Shown here: piece by piece, positions 14,253 through 30,629 of the stretch
How the letters are laid out: each line of letters opens with the position of its first letter
Position numbering within the stretch: the stretch's first letter is position 1
NCBI GenBank assembly: GCA_003254885.1
Contig: QANT01005157.1
Coordinates: 1-64,000, forward strand
Direction: 5' to 3'
Source of the DNA: Purshia tridentata
Lineage: Eukaryota; Streptophyta; Magnoliopsida; Rosales; Rosaceae
DNA length: 64,000 nucleotides
Notes under the pieces: generated by a model
The model's input: the letters and a program-made list of their open reading frames with translations, nothing else
Databases searched by the model: none
Told to the model about the DNA's origin: nothing
Translations under genes and position numbers: made by a program

Positions 14253-15771
14253 AACATACAAGTTGCTGTTTTTGGTAAATGAATGATAATATCAAAACAA
14301 AGCAGGTTACCAAGAGCAGTCTGGAAGACAAGAAGAAGCTCACAGAGCCAAACAAACCCCATAAAGCCGGGTCAAACAAGAAAAATCCAAAAACAACAGG
14401 ACGCCACTATACAACATACTTGCCACAGCAGCAGAATTGAATAAACCATAAGAGCAATATTTAATTATAATGATGAAATTTAATAAGATTTTAGAAAGAT
14501 ATTTGAACGTATAGATATTTGATACAACATTTTTCCGATTCTTTTTAGTATATTTCAGTCAACGTTTCCGAATTGTCGAACTTACTGTTAACATTGAGAT
14601 TTAATACATTGTCTTTAATTCATTTTAAAAAGGTTTACTTATAACTAGGATTAATTTAATAAAAATAATCTTGGAAATGGTTTGAGATCTCAGATCTGAC
14701 GGGAAGGAATATTTCAGTGAACCAAAATAATTTCAGAAGAGAGAGGACAAGAAAATTTCCAGCCGATAATATTGAATGAGCTTCTGGTCATTTGATAGAG
14801 GGTGGACTTGGGCGACTGTACAGGTCAAGAGTCATGCACATGTTCATCAGTGGCAAAAAGTCAAAGATTAGTTTTCCCAAATCCCTTAATCAATTAACCC
14901 ATGAAAAATCCCTCAGTTAATGACTTCTCAAAACACTATGATATTATGCTCGGACCACATAAGTTACATAACCATTTTCATCCTGCTTATTATTATTTTT
15001 CTTAATGTGACAGTTTATGTTGCTTTATTAGTTTTTTCTGAGCCTCAGATAAAAACTCTGGAATCGCAGGGAATGTCCTTTCAATTCAATCATGGGAAGC
15101 TTCTAGCCCCTTTGTTTTGTTTTTTTAAATCTGCTTAGTTATTCACTGCTCTTCCAACTTTTTATCAGACGACTATATATTTGAACATTTTCCATTTGCT
15201 TTCTTAGATTATACAGTTCTGTTCATATTCAATTATTCATTGCTCGCCATTGATGTTTTTCGGCTACGCTTCTTTTAAGCTTCTGTGCCCAAATACGACA
15301 TTTTATCTGCACCATTAGTATTACATTCAACTGCCACATTCTTTCTTATTTTTTCAATGATACAGCTATTGTAAATGATTCGGACACAATTTGCCCTTTA
15401 TAAAAGAAAACAATATTTGAAAGAGAAAGCACAACATGATAAATACAATAAAAATACATAAAGATCTAAGAATGATTTGTAAGGCAGGCTTCCATCAAAC
15501 ATCTGTTGTGGGTATGAGAACAGTTTTAACCCTGAAAGCACTTGAATAGGACCAATAAAACAGTGAAGCCGATTAAACCCCGTAACCCTGAGCTAGGACA
15601 TCTGGAGTCTGGACAAAAATTATGAACCCCACTTAAGCCCATGATTTAATTTGAAGGAGCTTCGCCCATCAATAGATATTGTCAAATTCTTGCACTGTTG
15701 ATTGCCAGTACTTGTCACAGTGTCAAATTCTAACTTTAAATGTGTTGAGGAAACGAATCACTATATAACCT
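14253..15771. other. RLK3 upstream region and RLK4 3' flank
   Basis: 14780-14870 carries the GGTCATTTG...GACTGTACAGG part of the shared upstream block but no clean W-box pair. 15480-15771 is the 3' flank shared with RLK2. No TLP is found between RLK3 and RLK4, and no gene is seen. Confidence 0.45.
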
Positions 15772-18700
15772 TTATCGACCTTGTAGGGTGCTAATGGTGA
15801 TTGTATTACTGGAATGACTGGTAGGTGTTTGAGAAGAAGGACCAGCAGTACTGGAATTTCTATGAGTTGAAAAAGCAGGTTCTTTAAAAGGTGGAAGTGA
15901 TGTAGCTTCATTGCCCAGCATGAGAATTACAGAAGACATTGTTGGTCGATCAGCTGGAGCTTCTTGAACACACAAAAATGCTACATGGATACACCTTAAA
16001 GCTTCATGAGGCCGGCACGTTTCCCTTACTGATTCATCAATCACCTCCATTCCTCTACCTTCTTTCCATAATTTCCATGCCTAAGATTCAGCAAATAAAG
16101 CCCCATCAATTTCATGACTGTTCACTTATATTTGAAGCTTATAGCTATGGCAAAGATAGGTTTTCCAATTGGAGTGGACCTTTAAGGGATGGGATAGGGA
16201 CTGAGACTTAAGGCATACAAAGTTTACCTAAAACTTTTTTTTCTTCCGTGTATACTGGCCTAACCAACCTATATCCCCACCCCCTAATTATAGTTAATTG
16301 CAATTTTCAAGGTTTTCTTTTTAGGGCACAAAAGGAATAAGCCAAAAGTTTGAAATTTCGGTCCCAAAAAAAAAAAATTAAGAATTTATGGTACTTACCC
16401 ATCCAGCAAGAGTTAGTGAATGTTCAAAACGATAAAATGCAGCATTCTTCTTTCCACTTACAATCTCCAACAACAACACTCCAAAGCTGAAAACGTCCAA
16501 TTTCTCAGAAAAATGACCATAGCGTGCATATTCAGGAGACATATAGCCGCTACAAGAATTAATGGTAGAGAAGTGAGCAAGAGTAGTGTTTGCTTAAGGT
16601 CTAAATGATTGAAAAGAAATGCTAGTCTATATATACTTACTATGTGCCAACAACCCTATTAGTATTTGCTTCAGTTTGATTTATCTCGACAATCTTTGCC
16701 ATCCCAAAGTCTGAGATTTTAGGGTTCATTGTTCCATCCAACAGAATATTACTTGCTTTCAGATCCCTGTGAATGATTTTCAATCTAGAGTACTTGTGGA
16801 TATAAAGTAATCCTTGAGAAATACCTTCTATAATTCGAAAGCGTTTACCCCAATCCAAGTTTGTCTTTTCAGATGGATCTGTTCGAATAAACCATAAAGA
16901 AGAATGAGCTAAGTCATTTTCAGTTTCTAAATGTTGGAACAATAATGTTGAATTGCAAGGCACAGATTTTGCACACAGAGAAAAAAATCTTGCAAAAAGG
17001 TAATCAAATTTTATATCCGATAAATCAACAGTATTAAAAAAAAAATCTTAGAAATGATGAGCATGTGCCAAACAAAAATTTGTCCAAACTTCGATTGGGC
17101 ATGTACTCATAGATCAATATCATTTCCTCCTCTTCAATGCAGCAACCCAAGAGCCTAACTAGATTGGTATGTTGAAGCTTGGCAATAAGCTTTAACTCAT
17201 TCATAAACTCCTGATGCCCTTGTCCAGACTTCTTTGACAGTCTTTTTATTGCTACTTCTTCATTTTCAAGCAAAATCCCCTACAAACGAAGAAAAACCCA
17301 ACACAAACAGAACTAACTCCTTACCAATCAAATTTAATTGAAGAAATTATTAAGAAAGTATAAAATGAAGACAAATAAACTTGCATTTAGATCTCAACAC
17401 TCTGGAAGTGTCACCTTATAAACAAGGCCAAATCCTCCCTCTCCTAATTTATTAGCTTCAGAGAAGTTGTTTGTAGCAGCCAATATACTTCTTAAACCAA
17501 TGAGTGGTAGTTCTGTATCATTCTTTCTACCTCGAGCACTAATAAGCTCACCATACTTCCTCCTCCGCTCCCTGTTTCAGTATTATTGTTAGTGCATTGT
17601 TTGTTAGCTAATCAGTGTGCCTGCAAATGTGGAAGAGAGAGAGTGGTAGCAGTACCTTCCTTTTCCAAAAGTTTTCTTCCATATGAAATATCCAAATAAT
17701 ATTGTAAGCAATCCTACTGCTGCTGAGACTATTGTAATTACAAGGGACCGCTTCAATACATGACCCTTGCCACCTGCAAAGAACAGAAAAAGATCTGATT
17801 GACTAATAATATTGATGGCTCCAAGCAATGGTCATTTTCTTGCAAGACTAAAAAATTTTGGTTGGTTTACTGGTCATGTGAAGCTAATGAGTCTAATATC
17901 AACTACTATTCTGGCAAGAATTCTAATTGAGATATCCATGCCAAAAAATAGAAAATGAAAGAAACCAATCATACCTTGGTGAGAGCTATGAACCCGAATA
18001 TAAATAGTCTGCCCAAGAGTGTAATTCTCTACAAGATCCATTAAGTCGCCAAACCATGTCAAACATCTCCCAGTACTAATTCCTATGTCCATCGCATTTA
18101 CATAAGTATAAGCTGTGCAAGAACAGTTCTGATGGCATTCAGATTCACACTCACTCATACTCTTATTGTCTAACAGAATAGAATGATCCGGTAGCTTCAA
18201 TCTTTCAAACTTTGAAAAGTACCCTTCTGATCCATTGACACATTTCAATTCCTTTTCCCTAACACAGCCACCGGACCAATTCCCCATATTCCATTGTTCT
18301 TTAAATTTGGCTCTAAAACCTGTCAAACACGGGCATGGTGATGCAAGGGTTTCATTGTTGAGGCAGGCACCATATGGACCGCAATGAGCATAAAAATCAC
18401 ATTTATCAACAGGTGTCCTTCTTGATATAAACCATGTTTTACTGGAATTCTGCCAAAGCAGCAGCTCAACCTGCCCAGTTGGATTCAACCTGGCCCTCGA
18501 TTTTACTGAGCTATCTGTGACTTCATAACTTATATAACCCTCATCAGCATCAAAGTTGTAAGTAAGGTTATAGGCACTTCCATTTGAAGATTTTGTGTTG
18601 TTATCCTTGCCAATGTGCAAATTACTTCTCCAATATGGAGCATTTTCCTTCCAGATAAAAGCTTGCCCATGAGCTTTAGGATCAATGCCAAAACTGAACT

Positions 18701-19243
18701 TTCCAGGTTGTGGGTCATCAAGAGCTACCCAGGATGTAAGACGCCTCTGTTGGCCAATCCTTTTGTTCAAGTTAAGCTTCATGCCAGGCAACAATGTATC
18801 AAAGGGATGATCGAAGCTCTGCCACAAAGTGTCTACCCCAAATCTCAGAACAAGGTTTCCGTTATCCATTAGTAAACCAGTTGTGGCATTCATTGCAGAA
18901 GAAGATACTGATGCATTAGATGACCAGACAAGAACATTTCTGGTCTCATCCAGCACGACCAGATTTCCATCACTGCCGAGCATAAAAACACCAGGAGAAT
19001 CAAGAGGGGATTCTCTGTTAGCAACCCATATTATTGGTGGGTCTGGGATTGTGTTGTACCATATACCAAGAAGTATTTGGTAGAATTTTGAGGACTGAAG
19101 AAGCCTAATGCAAAGGTTTCCATGTAAGAAATCAGGGTCTGCTTTGCACTGATAGATTTGCCTGGTATTAAATTGCCTTGGCTGGTACTGTATGACAAGA
19201 TAGGAGATAAGATTAATGTAACAAGACGAAAGAGCCTCCCCAT
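15772..19243 (-). pseudogene. RLK4: CES101-like G-lectin RLK with one frameshift and a GC donor
   Basis: Seven exons: 17975-19243, 17656-17773, 17415-17571, 17069-17279, 16641-16878, 16399-16549 and 15772-16080. The ATG at 19243 opens a good signal peptide (MGRLFRLVTLILSPILS). The frame breaks near 19070 by loss of one base (CCAAGAAGTATTT where RLK2 has CCAAGGAAGTATTT), so the B-lectin domain is out of frame with the rest. From 18983 onward the S-locus, PAN (CSCTAYTYV), TM (VITIVSAAVGLLTIL) and kinase ([17 protein letters not shown]) are whole. Intron 4 starts G|GC where the paralogues have G|GT. Both could be tolerated (sequencing error; GC-AG intron), so the gene may be recently dead or alive. 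A TLP2-to-RLK4 splice at 19181 would be in frame. Confidence 0.75.
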
Positions 19244-19682
19244 TAAAGATTCATGACTCAAACTAAACAAATAAGTGGTGAGTATGATTTGTACTCATTA
19301 AAACTAGTGAAAGTTCATGCCATAATTGGGTTATTTCCATTGAAAATGTGCATTATGTGCTCTAAAGCGCCTCAATTTCCTCATTTATCGAGTTCAAATG
19401 TATCATTTAATTTGGAACAGGGCAATTCAGGTGAGTTGCTTCTTGAACACCATGTCTTGTACCCAAAAGTTCCAAATATTACAAGGTTTGAGACCAAATA
19501 ATTTGTATATCACAGGCTCACAGCTTGAGTCCAATGCGAGCGAGACTCACATAACTAGAATTTCTAATAGACGAAAAGGGGCACTGTCAAACAAACATCA
19601 CATTTAGCAGATTAATAGCAAAGAATACATTGAAGATTATAATAACTTGATAACAATGATGAAGATGGAGAAGATGATTTAC
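19182..19682 (-). other. Candidate intron joining TLP2 to RLK4
   Basis: The same arrangement as in RLK2: donor ACC AG|GTAAAT overlapping the TLP2 stop, acceptor GTACCAG|CCAAGG, phase 2 to phase 2, giving AGC and then the mature frame. The span is 501 bp and contains the RLK4 signal-peptide ATG, so both forms could be made. A competing ATACAG lies 6 bases before the acceptor. Confidence 0.4.
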
Positions 19683-20531
19683 CTGGTGGTGTTAGGCGAG
19701 GGACAGAAAGTGATAGTGTAATCCGCAGAATTAGCACAAGTGAACATGCTGTCGTTGTCGTCGTATGCGTAACTGTAAGCCTGCGGACACGCGCTCTCAA
19801 ATATCTGGGAGTAGGACGTGGGCTTGCAGGTGTCTGGTGTAGCATACGCGCCGGTGCAACAGTACCGCGGCTCGCCAAAAGCCGTACACGGGCTCTTGCA
19901 GGCGACGACTTGGCTTCCATTTTGGCTAGTGACCATCAGCTCCGTAGGACACGCGCCGTTAACGTCGACGGCGCAGCCTGTGTTCATACAATTGGTTGCG
20001 GTACCGCCCTGGGGAGCGACCAAAATGGGGAGGTTGAAGCCGTCGACCAAGCTGACGTCGTAGAAATCGGACCCGCTGGGACCATTTAAGGTGAACTCGA
20101 CGAGTGTGGAGGGTGGAGTGGGGCCCTTTCCAGAGCATTCTAAGCGGCCAGAGGCGCAATCACCTGTGACGCAGGAGAAATTTCCGGTGGAGTTGTTGTC
20201 GGTGCAGAGGGTTCGGCCCCAGAAGCGGCCGCTCCAGGAGGTTGGGGCAGCGAGGGTCTTGGTCTCGCCGTTATTTAGAGCAAAGCCGGTGGTGGAAAGC
20301 TCAACACTGTTTGTGCTAATGATGCCTGGCCATACCGTGTAGTTGCACTTGTTTGCAATTGTGAAAGTCGTTGACACCACTTCTGTACACCAAGGAATGT
20401 ATTTATTTGCACTAATTAACAACAAATATTGAATTTATGTGTATGAATTATTATAGTTAATTACCTGGTGTTAAGAGTGCAATTACTGTTAATAAGGATA
20501 CCAACAATATTAATGGTGTTAATTGAGCCAT
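19679..20531 (-). CDS. TLP2: thaumatin-like (PR-5) protein
   Basis: Two exons, 20465-20531 and 19679-20382, phase 1 intron of 82 bp, 256 residues. Signal peptide MAQLTPLILLVSLLTVIALL; mature start near EVVSTTFTIANKCNYTVWPG. The TLP motifs GRFWGRTLC, CSGKGP, VEFTL, FYDVSLVDGFN, CAVDVNGACP and ITFCP are present, with the acidic-cleft residues intact. Like TLP1, it carries a short extra tail (SPNTTR) before a TAA that sits in a splice-donor consensus. No lesions are seen. It lies 436 bp from the RLK4 ATG, same strand. Expected role: secreted antifungal or glucan-binding PR-5 protein, or the outer domain of a TLP-RLK fusion. Confidence 0.92.
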
Positions 20532-20569
20532 TCATTCATTTAGAGCAGCTTATGGTATTAATGGAAGTA

Positions 20570-20757
20570 ATGTAGATTCATTGTTCTGCAGCATATGAAT
20601 TACGGATGACATTGTAGGTCGATCAGCTGGATCTTCTTGAATGCACAAAAACCCTATATGGATACACCTTAAAACTTCATGAGGCTGACATGTTTCTCTT
20701 ACTGTCTCATCAATCACCTCCATTCCTCTATCTTCTTGCCATAACTTCGATGCCTAA
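20570..20757 (-). pseudogene. Orphan last-exon fragment of a CES101-like RLK
   Basis: The minus strand reads MEVIDETVRETCQPHEVLRC and [12 protein letters not shown], then stops being kinase-like before the usual Ser-rich tail. It begins at an acceptor-like TTAG|GCAT near 20757. It is in frame over its length, but no other exon of the gene is present. Confidence 0.8.
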
Positions 20758-20871
20758 CATTCAACAAATGAGCCTATCAATCTTTCATGCATTGGTTCAC
20801 ATATATTTGAAGCTTATAGTCTGTGACAAAGCTAGGTTTCTACATTATGTGTATGAATTATTGTTAATTAC

Positions 20872-20932
20872 CTGGTGTTAAGAGCTCAACTATTGTTAAT
20901 ATGGATACCAATAATGGGGATAATTGAGCCAT
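20872..20932 (-). pseudogene. Orphan TLP signal-peptide exon
   Basis: A copy of TLP exon 1: MAQLSPLLVSILTIVELL ending at a donor (CCAG|GTAATTAAC) identical to that of TLP2. Next on the same strand comes the dead kinase exon at 20757, not a TLP exon 2. A W-box (GGTCAA on the plus strand, 21175-21180) lies 243 bp upstream, matching the spacing at the first TLP pseudogene. Confidence 0.75.
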
Positions 20933-22289
20933 TCATTTAGGTTCAGCTGGAAAATTGACGACTGGACTTTGGAATTCTTCTCCTTCAATACATGCATGTA
21001 TGTATTTCAGAAATTAAAGGAATAGAGCATGTGTAATGTGTTACGATGCCCCAACCAATACAAGGCTTTTTCCCACTGAGGACGGCTGTACAAAGTCTCG
21101 AGTCATCAGCGGCTAAAAGTCTTATAATTTAATAACTTTCTACAACGAAGTTTTTGTCGGTAGTTGAGGACCAAGGTCAACAATATGATTTCATGATCAG
21201 CCACTGATCGGATCACATTACCATTTTATCTTCTTTTTTTGTCATAAATTATACAGATAAAGCCCTATATTATAAAGCCCAAAAGGTAGTGACAGAGACG
21301 AAACAGAAAAAACAAACCCTAACCGCAAGACATCAGAGGTACTATTATTTATTTTTAACTATTAAATGTGAAAACTATTTTAGCTATTAATTTTTAGAAA
21401 AATGTGAAAGCTTTTACCGTTTATAATTCCTCTTTCTCTCCGACTAATAAGATGGTGGAGTGTTTTCGTTTTTGTATTTATATTTTTTTTAGTGATTTAA
21501 TTTTATATTTATACCCTTATTTTATTATGTTAGTTTTTTTTTTAACTCCTTGATCTCATAAAAGATATTTTAAATAAATTATAATTTGATAAAGTTTGTA
21601 ATATTAAATTTCTCTCACTCTTTATAATAGTAAAAATAAGGGCATTTGAATTGAACCAAACATAAAAAGATAAAATATAATATAATATTTAAAAAAAGAC
21701 CCAATTTTAGCCCAGTAAAGCCCAAGTAGAGTTTTGCAAGAGGTTGGTCCAGCAATAAGACACATTGACCCTCTATCGACCTTCTGGTTCTATGTCTCTT
21801 ACGTTGGAGCTTAATGAGACTTTGGTCAGAACTGTTGTCTTCCAAATTGATCTCATCTGTATCCATGGCACCCATGTCCATGTCTTTATCTGTTATGACT
21901 GTGTACATGTTAAGATATTGGCTTATTAAGCAGTCTTGGACACAACACAAGTCACATTAGATTGCAGCGAATTGGAACAGGGCAAGTCAGCTGGACCAAA
22001 GATTCAGATATCACACCTCACTCTTGACCAGTTTTATAACCATGCAGCTCGGTACAGATCGACTCTAAAATGAAAAGAAGCATAAGCAAACATATATAAC
22101 ATCTTGCAGATTATAAGCAAAGATTACATTGAAGATAGACAAAAGAAAAAATACATCACAAAATTTGATGATGATACACTATTAACTCGATAACATTGCA
22201 AAGAAGAAGAGAAGACGCATAAGAAGAGCTTTGATTTGGCTACATTGCAAACTCAATGGCATATCAATAGACATCGAGTGATTGAACAA
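20933..22289. other. Intergenic with a shared TLP/RLK flank block
   Basis: 20990-21200 is a decayed shared upstream block. 21300-21700 is very AT-rich. 22105-22245 (CAGATTATAAGCAAAGATTA onward, with GATGATACACTA and GAAGAGAAGACGCATA) matches 26228-26375 and the TLP-to-RLK spacers at 7285-7355 and 19597-19680. No convincing gene is seen; a 111-codon frame at 21615-21950 has no recognisable feature. Confidence 0.4.
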
Positions 22290-25200
22290 TTATCGAGCTT
22301 CTGGCAAACTAATGGTGACTGCATTGTTGGAAAACCTAGTAGATGATTGAGATGAAGAACCAACAACACTGGAATTCCTATGTGTTGAAAAAGCAGGTTG
22401 TTTAGAGGGTGAAAGTGATGTAACTTCATTGCCCTGCAGCATATGAATTACCGAAGACATTGTTGGTCGATCAGCAGGAACTTCTTGAACACACAAAAAC
22501 CCTACTTGGATACACCTCAAAGCTTCATGAGAGATGCATGTTTCCCTTATTGATTCATCAATCACCTCCATTCCTCTGCCTTCTTTCCATAATTCCCATG
22601 CCTACAATTAACACATAAAATGTCAAGCTCACAGTTAATTGCAAATTTGCAAGGCTACGAAAAGGAATAAATTAACTAGAATTTCTAACACTTACCCATC
22701 CGGCAAGAGTTAAGGAATGATCAAAACGGTAAAATACAGCATTCTTCTTTCCACTTACAATTTCTAATAACAATACTCCAAAACTAAATACATCCAATTT
22801 TTCTGAGAAATGGCCATAGAGTGCATACTCAGGTGACATGTAACCATTGCATAGATTTATGATAGAAAAGTGGGGCTAGTGAGCATGAGCAATAGTATAA
22901 GCTTATGTGCATCCAAGAATTAAAACATGTGCTAGCTTGTATATACTTACTATGTCCCAACAACCCTATTGGTATTTGCTTCAATTTGGTTTATGCCAAA
23001 AATCCTTACTATTCCAAAGTCTGAAATTTTGGGGTTCATTGCTTCATCCAACAGAATATTACTTGCTTTTAAGTCTCTGTGAATAATTTTCAATCTAGAG
23101 TACTTGGATATAAAGTACTCCTTGAGCAATACCTTCTATAATTCGAAATCGTTGACCCCAATCCAATTTTGTCTTTTCTGAAAGATCTGATTGGACAAAA
23201 CATAAACAAGAATGAGCTGATTGATTTCTTTTTGAAATATTTGTTGGAACTATATTGTTGAATTAGCTTTTTGTACACATGAAAAGAGATATTGTAAAAA
23301 GGTAATCAACTATGATGTCCAATAAATCAACGGTAAAAAAAAAATTGATCATAGAAGTGATGAGCACGTCTACCAAACAAAAATTTGTCCAAACTTCGAT
23401 TGGGCATGTACTCATCAATCAATATCATTTCCTCCTCTTCAATGCAGCAACCCAAGAGCCTAACTAGATTGGTATGTTGGAGCTTGGCTATTAGCTTTAA
23501 CTCATTCATAAACTCCTGATGTCCTTGCGCAAACTTCTTTGACAGTCTCTTTATGGCTACTTCTTGATTTTCAGGCAAAATCCCCTGTAGAGCAAGAAAC
23601 ATCCGAATCAAAAAGAACTACCGCATTACCAATCAAATTAATTAATTTGGGAAGTTATTGAGAAACTATCATATTTAATATTTAATATATTATATGGAAG
23701 AGTCACCTTATAAACAGGGCCAAATCCTCCCTCTCCCAGTTTACAAGCTTCAGAGAAGTTGTTTGTAGCAGCTAATATACTCCTTAAACCGAAGAGTGGT
23801 ACTTCTGTATCATTCTTTCCACATCCAGCATTAATATTACTTAAAGTCTCACTCAGATTTCCTGAGGCTTGTTTGTGAGAGTTAGCAGTACGGTTCTTTA
23901 CCCAAGTTTTCTTGCACAAGAAATAGGCAAAACTTATAGTAAAAAACCCTGCTGTTACTGAGACAACTGCAATTATGAGGGACCGCTTCAAGAAATTATC
24001 AGCATGACCCTTAGCACCTGCAAATTAGGAAATAAAAAGAATTTGGTTTGCCAACGAAAATGATGGGCTCCAAGTAATGCTCATTTTCTGGCCAAAATAT
24101 ATACCAAACATATATACCTGGTTCGGAGCCATGAACACGAATATAAATATTATGTGCCTCAAAAGTGTGACTCTCTACAAGATCCATCAAGTCACCAAAC
24201 CATGTCAAACATCTCCCAATACTTCCTTCTTTCAGATTTACATAAGCATAAGCTGTGCAAGAACAGTTGTGAAGGCATTCAGATCCACACTCACTCATAC
24301 TCTTATTTTCTAAGAGAATGGCATGATCTGGTAGTTTCAACCTTTCAAACTTTGAAAATCCTTCGCCGTTTGCACATGTCAATGCCTTTTCCCTAACACA
24401 ACCACCGGGCCAATCCCGCGTAGCCTATTGTTTTTGAAATTTGGTTCTGAAACCTGTCAAACACTTGCATGGTGATGAGAGAGTTTCGTCAATGTTTTTA
24501 TCACAGGCACCATATGGGCCGCAACTAGCATAAAAATCACATTTATTAACAGGAGCCCTCCACATTGCTAACCACGTTTTACTGTAATCATGCCACACCA
24601 GTAGCACAATCTGCCCAGTTGGGTTCAACATGGCCCTCAATTTTACTGAACTATCCGAGACACCATAAGTAAGATAAACCTCATCAGCATCAAAGTTGTA
24701 AGTAAGGAAGTAGGCGCTTCCACTTGAATTAAAGGCTGTTCTAGTCTCCTTGCCAATGTACATAGAACTTCTCCAATGTGGAGCATTCTCCTTCCAAATA
24801 AAAGCCTGCACAGACACTTGAGTATCAACGCCTAGGGTAAACTTTCCGGGCTGAGGATCATCAAGTGATGCCCAGGATGTAAGCCGCCTTTGTTGGCCAG
24901 TTCTCTTGTTCACACTAAGCTTCATGCCAGGCAAAAATGTATCAAAGGGATGATCGAAGCTCTGCCACAAACTTTCTTCACCAAATCTCAGAACAAGGTT
25001 TCCGGTATCCATTAGCAAACCAGTTGTGGCATTCATTACAGAAGCAGATACTGATGCATTAGATGACCATTTAAGTGCTTTTGTAGTCCCATCCAATAGC
25101 ACCAGATTTCCATCACTGCCGAGCATGAAGACACCCGGAGAATCAAGTGGAGATTCTCTGTTAGCAACCCATACAATTGCAGTGTTTGGAATTGTGTTGT

Positions 25201-25377
25201 ACCATATACCAAGGAAGTATTTCGTAGAATTTTCAGGACTGAAGAAGCCTAATGCAAAGGTCCCAGTGGAAGAAGTCAAGGTCTGATTTGCATGGATAGA
25301 CTTGCCTGGTACTACATTGTTTTGGCTGGTACAAAATGGTAAGATAACTTGAGAAGACAAATACAGAGCCAGCCCAT
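22290..25377 (-). pseudogene. RLK5: dead CES101-like G-lectin RLK
   Basis: Recognisable exons: 24118 to about 25377, 23707-24017, 23374-23584, 22951-23186, 22696-22846 and 22290-22601. Lesions seen: the signal peptide ATG (25377, MGWLCICLL) is out of frame with the mature domain; a TAG at 24425-24427 replaces the Trp codon after KQ in the EGF-PAN region; exon 5 is 236 rather than 238 bases, with two bases lost near 23108 at LYIHKYS; and the exon 6 acceptor reads CAA instead of CAG at 22847. The rest is well kept (WVANRESPLD, VAIKRL). The TM and first kinase exons are fused with no intron and carry about 50 extra bases. No TLP lies upstream, but the fusion acceptor GTACCAG|CCAAAAC at 25325 survives. 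Confidence 0.92.
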
Positions 25378-26365
25378 TCAGAGAGACAGAGGAAGAGAAA
25401 AGGAGAGGGGAAGAAGAAGACCAAAGTTCATGCCTCAAAGTGAAAAGTGGCTGACTATAATTTGTCAACTGAACTAGTGAAAGTTCACACCATAATTTTG
25501 TCTCTCAATTAAAATGAGCATTATGTGCTCTAAAAACTTTGATTTCATCAATTATTATTAAATCCAAATCTCGGTAGTGACAGAAATTTTAATAGGGACA
25601 ATAGGAGAACCATTAGCCAAGCCACATGGGTTCAAAGGTAGCATGATCATCTTCCTTTGGAGCACAAAAGTTAAGCACCAAAGATACCTTCCACTCAGTG
25701 GGATATTGAGGTGTTTGGGGCCACAAGTTTTGGTGCTGTCCTTAACTTAATCAGCTATGTTCAATATGAGTGAGTCTGTAGACTTAAAAGAGTTTTATCT
25801 CAAAAGGCATACTCAATAATAGACAACTCCTTATTTAATTAAGACAATTACATTTGATTTACAATTCATAACAAGTGACCAATCCCTATTAAAAGCTAGC
25901 TAAGCATTCAATTATGGTCAAAGACAGAGATACCGCGCACCAATACGTGCCCAAATATGTATCGTATATGGATTTTGGAGTATCTTTTGACTTTTTGACT
26001 ATCCGACAAAGATTGAATACGGCAGAAATACGACCAAGATACAATTAGGACACGTGAGGGGCCATTTGCAATTTCTCCACCTCTGAAAAGTGCTGGCATT
26101 TTCTTTGTTTTTCTTCCACGTGTTTTTTTCTTACATGCAGAGTGGGGTCTTTTTCTTTTTGTGTTTTGTTTTTTGGTCACCGAGTTTGTGGGTTTATGGT
26201 ATTTGGTAAATGAAAAAGGAGCACAGTCAAACATTACATTTAACAGATTATAAACAAAGAATACATTCAAGATGGACAAAAGAAAAATACATCAGAAAAA
26301 TTAATGATGATATGATACACTAATAACTTGATAACAATGATGAAGAGAAGACGCATACGATTTGG
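25378..26365. other. RLK5 upstream region
   Basis: 25480-25600 matches the RLK4 leader region (19300-19400). 26228-26350 matches the TLP-to-RLK spacer and ends where the RLK6 last exon begins, so the TLP once upstream of RLK5 seems to have been replaced by the RLK6 3' end. 25600-26210 shows no gene. Confidence 0.5.

Positions 26366-30629
<4,264 letters not shown>

Noticed and set aside
21615-21950. 111-codon minus-strand frame
   Set aside because: No domain, signal or paralogue; its C-terminal half is AT-rich translation.
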